This document shows positions 57,150 to 64,000 of a DNA stretch of 64,000 bases, one piece after another. Position numbers and translations under genes: made by a program. The notes beneath the pieces are model-generated. The model searched no databases, had not been told where the DNA came from, and saw only the letters and a program-made list of their open reading frames with translations. Position 1 is the stretch's first letter, and every line of letters starts with the position of its first letter. The DNA comes from Paragordius varius (lineage: Eukaryota > Nematomorpha), in contig OZ176051.1 of assembly GCA_964247055.1 (NCBI GenBank), positions 13,702,001 to 13,766,000 of the forward strand, read 5' to 3'.

Positions 57150-58350
57150 TCCTATAAGTCTTTCTCCAACACTGGAAAAAACTTTTTCAATAACATTTAG
57201 GTTCATCTTTATAGTCAATATTAACTTATAACATATGTTGACGCGTTTTGCCTATTGTATTTAATTTTAACTGATCTAGTGTGCCATAAGGCGTTTCTTT
57301 GATCTTGGTTAATGTAACAAAACAAAAACTTCTTTATAATAATTTTCGTCATATTGCTTTTCTAATTTAAAGCGAAAGCGCTGTTGAAAGTCAACGTTTC
57401 GTGGTAGAAGCATATGGTGAATATTTTTTATCGATTATAAGGTGTGTAATTTCGAAAATCAAAAATATTTTATTTTGAAAAAGATCGGGTTCTGTAGACC
57501 ACAACTGAGTAGACAAATTGCAAGAGTTGTTTGATGATCTAATAACTCAGCATACAATTGTCAAAAGCATATTATATGTTTCATAAAAAACAATTAGTAG
57601 ACGTCTATGAGCAATGAAACGACAAAGACCAATAAACTCAAATGGATTTAACACAATTTGAATTAAGTTTAAAAATTGCAAAGTGACTTGATAAACCAGC
57701 ACGTCATCAAAATAAATAATGTGTGCATCGAATCGACGGTTAATGAAGTGGCCTCATTTGTAAATCTAAGGCTATAAAATCGTTGCTTTCACCCAGCTAT
57801 GCCGGTCTATCAATGTAAAATCGCTTCGGCAATAAAACCATTCTCTGTACCTGGTGGGAGCAGTATTGTGTATTCTGAATATTGGAGCCGGTAAAACGTT
57901 TTTCACACCGCTAACAATAAGGAATGACAAATACACATCATGAACTGAAACAACCAGCTGGATCAGAAGGGCGGTATGCTGTGAAGGGGATTGGGGAGTC
58001 TTGTGCAGACTGAAACTCTCAAGTTAGATTGATCTTGTTTCACCCCTGATACTGATACTGAGAATGATTTTCCTATATAAAAGCATCCGTATCACACAAC
58101 ATAACCTGTGAAAGAGACATTAAATTCGCCTCAATGGGAAATTCACATATGCCGTATACTGATTTGGCGCCATCTGGTTTTTATTAATTCGCATCCATGC
58201 CATTTGAACTATTACCGATTGGCATAGATGGGGCTCAGCTCCCAGAGCAACACTTCAATTATTTTGTGGAGATTTGGAAAATGGCTTGAAAATGATTTCC
58301 GAGAGAGAATCAGTTTTTCTGGCATTTCATTCATTATCTGGGTGGTGTGA
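57150..58350. other. GC-richer island of unknown nature
   Basis: Stands out from the AT-rich background. Contains, in order, GGCTATAAAATCG (57769), AATAAAACC (57832), and several short open stretches, for example one with MPFELLPIGIDGAQLPEQ (from 58198). None is bounded by convincing splice sites. It could be the promoter and leader region of the plus-strand gene whose exons may lie at 62729 and 63922, or an old remnant of a promoter-bearing element such as an LTR. Neither reading is supported by homology I can recognise. Confidence 0.3.
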
Positions 58351-58779
58351 ATGTATAACTAGTTTTTTATTTAAATAATTAATGGATTTCCCTTCATAAT
58401 TATTTGTTTTATAGCGAAATCGGCTAAAACTTATGACTAACTATATAGCCATTATTGTGGAGTAATCAATAATGTCAATATTGCCGAATTATGATTAGTT
58501 GTATTATGTTTATTTGTGTTATTTTCACTAGGTATATACCTAAGGTGACCAGATTTTTTGAAGGAAAAAGCGGGACAAATCTGAGGGGGGGGGTCATTGG
58601 GGGGTACAACCAAAAATTTTTATACAAAAAATTTATTGTAATATTTATTTATTTTTAACACAAATAGATTATAAATATAAAAAAATTTGTACCTCACCGG
58701 TTGTTTGTACCTTATTAAATAAATTTACATGTGCACGAACAAAGGGTGAAGTGATTGTAATATTCTAGAAAAAAATAAT

Positions 58780-59510
58780 AAAGACGAAATCATCACAAAG
58801 TGCGCTGGGTCATGCAAGAAGCGGCACAAAAAATATTTTTAACAATTTAGCGAATAATCTTAATCAAAACATTATTGGCAGATACACAACGCTATTCAAA
58901 CAGCTACTGATTTGTTACCCCTGGATGTGGAAAATATAGATGTTAAAATGCTTGGATATTGCAGAACTGTTGGTTAACTCTTTTGCCAGCAATTGAAATA
59001 TTTATAAAAATGTGATCTCCTAGATTCCTAATTTTTATCACAGGACAAAGGTCAAAATTAGAAAATAATTTTATACCATTACTTAATCGCAATATCATAA
59101 AGCATCCAGAAAAACAAGGCTCAATGAATAGCCAGAATATAAAAATGTTTTATACAAACAGAAACGATTATTTGGAAGACAAAACGGTGCACAATGACAC
59201 TTTTTAATGAAGTCTCATTATTAAATAAATATATTGAATGAAAGCTTATATTATAAACAACAGAAAAAAATACGTAGGATAGGTTAAAATAATCATTTTT
59301 AAAAAATTATGTTCCATACAATAATATTTTAATTGTAGAATTTGCATTATCTTTACCTGAACCACTGCTATTGAACGCGTTTTTCCACAGTAAATTAAGT
59401 TAGGACACGGAATCAAATTTAACTGTTGAATAAAAGCCATTTTATGTGTTCAAATATAATTTGACAAATTATGAAGACTTATACAATATTTTAGGTAATT
59501 ATGTTTTTTA
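58780..59510 (+). pseudogene. Second, shrunken copy of the hAT transposase gene in opposite orientation
   Basis: Collinear with the minus-strand gene but with large deletions: GCGGCACAAAAAATATTTTT and CTTAATCAAAACATTATTGG (58831-58877) match the block before GCAAHI; CTACTGATTTGTTACCCCTG GATGTGGAAAA matches AADLLPLDVEN; ATGCTTGGATAT matches the MLGYSKTRW block; AACGATTATTTGGAAGAC (59161) matches 60055-60075 inverted; GAACGCGTTTTTCCACAGTA (59374) matches the ERVFSTVN block. Heavily diverged, with stops throughout. Confidence 0.8.
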
Positions 59511-59531
59511 TTACAAAAACTTTAAAGAAAT

Positions 59532-61398
59532 TTATTCTTTGGTATATTTTTGGTTTGAGTGAATGCGTTTTAGCAGATTGTCATCATTTTTTAAAATATT
59601 GTAGAAGTCTTCACAAGAATTTGTCAAATTATATTTGACAGATAAAACGGCCTTCAAAGTTTCAACATTAAAATTTGATTTTTCCGATGTCCACACCTGA
59701 TTTACTGTGGAAAAAACGCGCTCAGTAGCAGCGTTGGTTCCAGGTAAAGATAGTGCGAATTCCACAATTTTTAAAATATTATTGTATGTAATATAGTTGG
59801 CTTCAAAATGATGAAATATTTCCAACCATTTCTTTTCTACTATATATTTTTTTGGCCATAATTTAAGTTTTTCATTATTACTATATTTTTAACTAATGAT
59901 ACTTCAGAAAAAAGATCATTTTCTGAAAGATCAATTTTTGAAAATTTTTGGGAGCAGATATAATCTTATGATTTTTGAACATCGCACCAATTAAATTCTG
60001 ATTTTAATGTTATTTAATGAAAATGATCAATTTCATTGAATTGCGTCGTCCAGTCTTCCAAATAATCTTTACAGTTTGTATAAAACATTTTTATATGGTA
60101 CAGGATATCTTGGTGATTTATTAAGCCTTGTTTTTCTAAATTATTTATTGTATTGCGGATGGTTAATGGAATAAATCTATTTTCTAACCGTTCTTGACAT
60201 TGGAATTTCAGGTTACTAACTTAATTGGCTACTTCGACTGCCGAAATTTTGTCACCTTCAATAAATTTAATAACATTTTGAAAGAGAGAAGCTTGATTAT
60301 GTAAGAATTCTAACCATATTTTTGAAGAATCACTTTCAAAAAATTTTTTTAAAGTTGTAGGACATTTGTCCTGTGATAAAAAAAATTTTAAAGGATCATA
60401 CATTTTTAAAATTCTTTCGATAGATGGCATAAAAGCTAACCAACGAGTTTTACTATATCCAAGCATTTTTTGATATTGCACTTCTGCATTTTCACAGAAT
60501 TCTTTAAGCGTTTCAACACGTACCGTGTATATATAAAAATGGGAATATATTTTAACAACTACATTTTCCACATCTAAGGGTAACAAATCTGCAGCTGTTT
60601 GAATAGCGTTGTGTATTATATGCGCTGCACACCCTACGCCAATAATGTTTTGATTAAGATTATCTGTTGATTTATGAAAAATATTTTTTGTTCCCCTCCT
60701 TGCTTTTCCACCAAAGTTCGTATTGGTGTTGTCACCGCAATATGCGATAATTTTGTCTTTTAAATTATTTTTTTCTAGAATATGCATTATTGAAGTAAAA
60801 TTTCAGAATTTTCACCGGGTAGGGAAATTGAATCTAAAATTTTAATTTTTACTCCGGTTTCTGAATCAAAATATCTTATCAAAGTAGGAAATAATTTTGT
60901 TTCATGGTGATTTGAAGCATCAGAGTATAGGGAAAAGAAATTAATTTTTAGCAAATCTTTTTGTATTTCAGAAAAAGCATGTGGCGAAAAAACCTTGCAT
61001 ACAATGGCTTCAGCCTTTGTACGGGCACATGTAAATTTTTTATTGAATAACGTGCGAATAACCTGTGAGGTACAATCCATTGAACGAAATGAATGGCAAT
61101 GATTTAAGGCGTGAAAGGAAAACAGGCCCTCAGCAAGTGCTAAATTCTTTTCTTCCTCTCCAAAAGCGGTTTTTCGAAAAAAATCGCTCATCTTGTGAGA
61201 TGATGCCGTTATAATTAAACATTTTTGATGTTTCTGTGTATCAATATGCTTTGTAATGTCATGTTTGCTGCCATGTGCCAGGGTGAATTCCCCATCGCAT
61301 ATAAGACATTTAACAGACGATTCATTCTTCGTTTTTTTAATGAAAAGAAAATCTTTCATTAATTCATCATTGAATTTACAGCCTCTTTTTGTGTTCAT
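59532..61398 (-). pseudogene. hAT transposase with BED-type zinc finger, nearly whole but broken
   Basis: Frame 1 (61398-60787, 203 aa) starts MNTKRGCKFNDELMKD and has a BED-type finger CLICDGEF...HDITKHIDTQKHQK, then SLYSDASNHHETKLFPTL, the first catalytic-region block. Frame 2 (60787-60221) continues one base out of register with IIAYCGDNTNTNFGG, GCAAHIIHNAIQTAADLLPL and KTRWLAFMPSIERIL, which are RNase H-fold hAT blocks. The last part (59825-59532) has LPGTNAATERVFSTVNQVW, the hAT C-terminal dimer motif. Between 60220 and 59830 the frame is interrupted. So at least one frameshift and one damaged interval separate it from a working enzyme. Confidence 0.85.
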
Positions 61399-61404
61399 AT
61401 TTAT

Positions 61405-61690
61405 AAACTAAATATTAGTATAATAAATGTTATATTACCTTAATTTCTGGAAAAAGCGTGTAAGGTATCGATTTGTAGTATCAATTTGTCTTTTAAGCTA
61501 CCGATTTGTAGTATTAATTTAAATTTTTTATAATGTTGGCAAGTATTATAACTAAATATTAGTATAATAAATGTTATATTACCTTAATTTTCTGGAAAAA
61601 GCGTGTAAGATATCGATTTATGGTATCAATTTGTCTTTTGATCTAGTATAACTTGGCTTTTTGATATTAATGACAGTAGTAGCAGGAAGG
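61405..61690. repeat. Two-unit tandem repeat of about 145 bp inside the hAT element
   Basis: ACTAAATATTAGTATAATAA ATGTTATATTACC followed by TGGAAAAAGCGTGTAAG and ATCGATTT occurs at 61408 and again near 61553. It lies just upstream of the transposase start, where promoter or transposase-binding repeats would be expected. Confidence 0.8.
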
Positions 61691-61939
61691 AAAGTGTATA
61701 ATCATATAATATAAATTGGAAAAAAATAAATATTTTTAATTTAAGAATAAAAAATTTTAATTTAAAATAAAATAAATTTATTTGTATTAAAAAAAAAATT
61801 ATTTGTATTAAAAAAAATTTTTTTTTATATAATCATGAAAAAGCGGGACATCTTATAAACGTAGCGGGAGGCGGGACAAAGTGTGAAAAAGCGGGACTGT
61901 CCCGCCAAAAGCGGGACGTCTGGTCACCTTATATATACC

Positions 61940-62728
61940 TATATCATTGAATTATATGGATATACATATGTGTTGGTAAATTTTAAATATATATTTTAAT
62001 ATGGCGAGAAATTTTTTATTCAGTTTGAAAATCACCCATTTTTTTAAAACTTAGCACACATTTTATATTTGAGTATTTTGTTAAAACAAAAAGCTTAAGC
62101 CAAAATATGTTACGTTTACAGATATAGTATAAACAAAGGACTCCCATATGGCGTTGTACTTTTGTATAGAAGATGTTATATTCAGAGAAATGCACCCAAT
62201 ATTGAAATAGTGAGACCCAAATAAGTCCAAACAAAAAAGTTATTGTATTCGTTGAATTGATTATTACGTATGAAAAAATCTAAAAAGTACAATTGATATG
62301 ATTTTTACTCATTTAAAAAGTTTTTTGCGACTACAATCAGTTATATCAAATTTTTAAACGAGCTGATGTTTTGGCAGCTTGACATCAGCATTCACAACCC
62401 TAGCTTGTTTTTATAAACATTGGTTGAATTTTAAAATAAACATTAAGCTTTTAATTTATGTAACAATAAAAAAAATAAAAAATGGTATTTTTTTCAAATA
62501 ATATTAATGTTTATGATGATGTTTGGCTTACGTGATAATTTTTTTATGTCGCCTTTCTTGGAAAAAGATAATTTGTTTTGCGTCAAATGTCAAATTTTGT
62601 AACAACATTATAGAAGTGTACAAATAATTGTTATTATTATTTATACAAAATTATAATGGTAATTCATAGAAAAGGCAGCGTTTAAGATGACGTTAAATTT
62701 TATTAAATAATTTAATTGTGTATGGCAG
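61940..62728. other. AT-rich stretch without recognised feature
   Basis: No homology to other parts of the window noticed and no exon-like sequence. A 72-codon minus frame (62016-62234) has no domain and no splice context. Confidence 0.35.
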
Positions 62729-62762
62729 GATGCCTCTCTATGACCTCACCAGAAAAGACATG
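62729..62762 (+). CDS. Possible 34-bp micro-exon of the same plus-strand gene
   Basis: TATGGCAG acceptor, then one base plus MPLYDLTRKDM, then a GTATAA donor. It ends in phase 0, which is what the exon at 63922 needs. The stretch is less AT-rich than its flanks. Very short, so chance cannot be excluded; it is not assigned to any family. Confidence 0.28.
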
Positions 62763-62949
62763 GTATAAATTGTTTTACGATATTATTAAATATTGTTTAC
62801 TTTATGGGTAAATAATAATATAATGTACGTGGTACTTTCATGACACATATAATTTTAGAACTTTGTCATATGGAAAATAATGTGTGATAGTTAGGGGTGA
62901 GTCTGATTATAAATGTTTTATGACCGTGATTTCAAAAAACGTATCAATT

Positions 62950-63790
62950 CTGTAGTTATTGTTATATTTATATGATTGGCGTCATGGATTCCTGCATTTT
63001 TAAGCGGGAGAGAAGAAAGTTTGCCATTTTATGGTAATGTTTAATATCAGAAAATGAAAAATACACACAATTTACCATTTTGGTAAAATCTATATGCTTC
63101 CTTCCAAAAAATATAACATTAAAACATCCAAAACTATATATAAAAAGCAAACTTAAGATTGAATTTGATTTAATGTCGGTCTCAAAAATTAGTTAAAACA
63201 GCTGAGATTGGGTGATATTTAAATTATATAACAATTTTATTTTTCAAAAAATGCATTTTGCCTAGAAATTTTTACAAAATTTTGTTAAAAGGTATTTTGG
63301 TGAAACTAGATGGAAACTCAATAAAATAGTTAGTTCCAATAACGCTTATTACATATGTTCGATAATGTTTTTCTATTATCTCGGAATATTACAGTCCTAA
63401 ACTTACATTAAATATAAATTGTTCTTGAATAAAAGATCTACCTTGATTGAACACATCTTTTCACCTGAATGAGGTGACGAAAATTTTCACATGACCAGCA
63501 ATGTAAAGAATTTTATTAATATCTTTACCCTTTCCATGTTTTAAACGCATAACCATAAATAAAAATTTAATAAAAATTATTTTTTCGTGGTTATTTAATC
63601 AATTTATTATACGGGACACCACATCTAAAATATAATAAAAATCTTATGTTAGATGTTATATAAACATTTACACATGTTATATTTTTTGGAAGGAAGCATT
63701 TAATTTTCTCAAAAATTATATATTTAGAGCAAATTTCGCAATTTTTGATATGGAACTATTGTCCTGATGCCATTTTTATCGGAATGCCTT
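62950..63790. repeat. Family Q foldback repeat, palindromic copy
   Basis: Left arm GCGTCATGGATTCCTGCATT near 62980 and TATGCTTCCTTCCAAAAAAT near 63100 returns inverted as ATTTTTTGGAAGGAAGCATT near 63680 and TCCTGATGCCATTTTTATCGG near 63760. No coding. If the plus-strand gene is real, this element lies in its intron. Confidence 0.65.
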
Positions 63791-63921
63791 CAGATTTTCT
63801 GCAGTGGGGGTGTATTGAGACAAATTACATGCCAATAATTTAAATTATTTAGGTGTAATGTGAAAAAAATTTTAATAATACTCATCTAAATTAAAATAAA
63901 TTTCAACATTTGTTTTTTTAG

Positions 63922-64000
63922 GATATAGCAGAGAGAGAATTCGTAGCATCCGATGTAATGTTTAGTGCTGTTTCTGGGGTATCAATACACCGTCGCAGCG
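63922..64000 (+). CDS. Probable exon of an unidentified plus-strand gene, cut by the window edge
   Basis: A strong acceptor (TTTGTTTTTTTAG) is followed by 26 open codons in phase 0 up to the last base: DIAEREFVASDVMFSAVSGV then SIHRR. The other two frames hit stops within 15 codons. Base composition is less AT-rich than the surroundings. I do not recognise the protein family. The phase matches a possible micro-exon at 62729-62762. Confidence 0.5.

Larger units (their letters stand above)
58541..61931 (-). mobile_element. hAT transposon, 3.39 kb, with matching TIRs, 8-bp target duplication and tail-to-tail transposase copies
   Basis: Ends TAAGGTGACCAGA and its reverse complement, flanked on both sides by TATATACC (58533-58540 and 61932-61939). 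The minus strand (61398-59532) carries most of a hAT transposase; the plus strand (about 58780-59510) carries a second, shrunken copy of the same gene pointing toward it. Between the gene start and the right TIR lies a two-unit tandem repeat (61405-61690). Subterminal GCGGGACA motifs occur near both ends (58570, 61840-61916), likely transposase-binding repeats. Confidence 0.9.

Overview
The window is AT-rich eukaryotic DNA from an invertebrate animal. Genes are split by many short introns (about 60-600 bp) and a few long repeat-filled ones, splice sites are GT-AG, and roughly half of the sequence is decayed DNA transposons. The protein families and the mix of hAT, Helitron, Tc1/mariner and LINE remnants fit an arthropod, but the sequence does not fix the species.

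Two host genes can be reconstructed, both on the minus strand. The first is a type II diacylglycerol kinase (delta/eta class). It starts at 26193 and runs leftwards through 18 exons to 8093, coding for about 983 residues: a PH domain, two C1 zinc fingers, the catalytic domain and a long linker. The expected accessory and SAM domains are not in the window and presumably lie beyond base 1. All exon phases agree. The second is a complete concentrative nucleoside transporter (SLC28/CNT) of about 644 residues in ten exons, 51701 to 44673, also phase-consistent throughout. A possible third gene, on the plus strand, may enter at the right edge (exon from 63922, perhaps a micro-exon at 62729-62762); its product is not recognised.

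Layout: 1-8.1 kb holds TIR elements, a decayed hAT transposase copy (2.2-4.4 kb) and a Helitron fragment (5.5-7.2 kb). 8.1-26.2 kb is the kinase gene, whose introns carry two Helitrons, hAT MITEs, a Tc1/mariner-like MITE and TA microsatellites. 26.2-44.6 kb is intergenic: a foldback element with another nested in it, a second hAT copy, a Helitron, a head-to-tail Helitron array in the opposite orientation, and a broken LINE that carries a hAT MITE with an exact 8-bp target duplication. 44.6-51.7 kb is the transporter gene. 51.7-64 kb has low-complexity DNA, foldback elements, an unexplained GC-richer island (57.2-58.35 kb), and a 3.39-kb hAT element with matching TIRs and an exact 8-bp target duplication. 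That hAT element contains two copies of its transposase gene arranged tail to tail, one nearly whole and one shrunken.

The two host genes have no evident functional link beyond sitting on the same strand. No tRNA, rRNA, CRISPR array or bacterial-type operon was seen.
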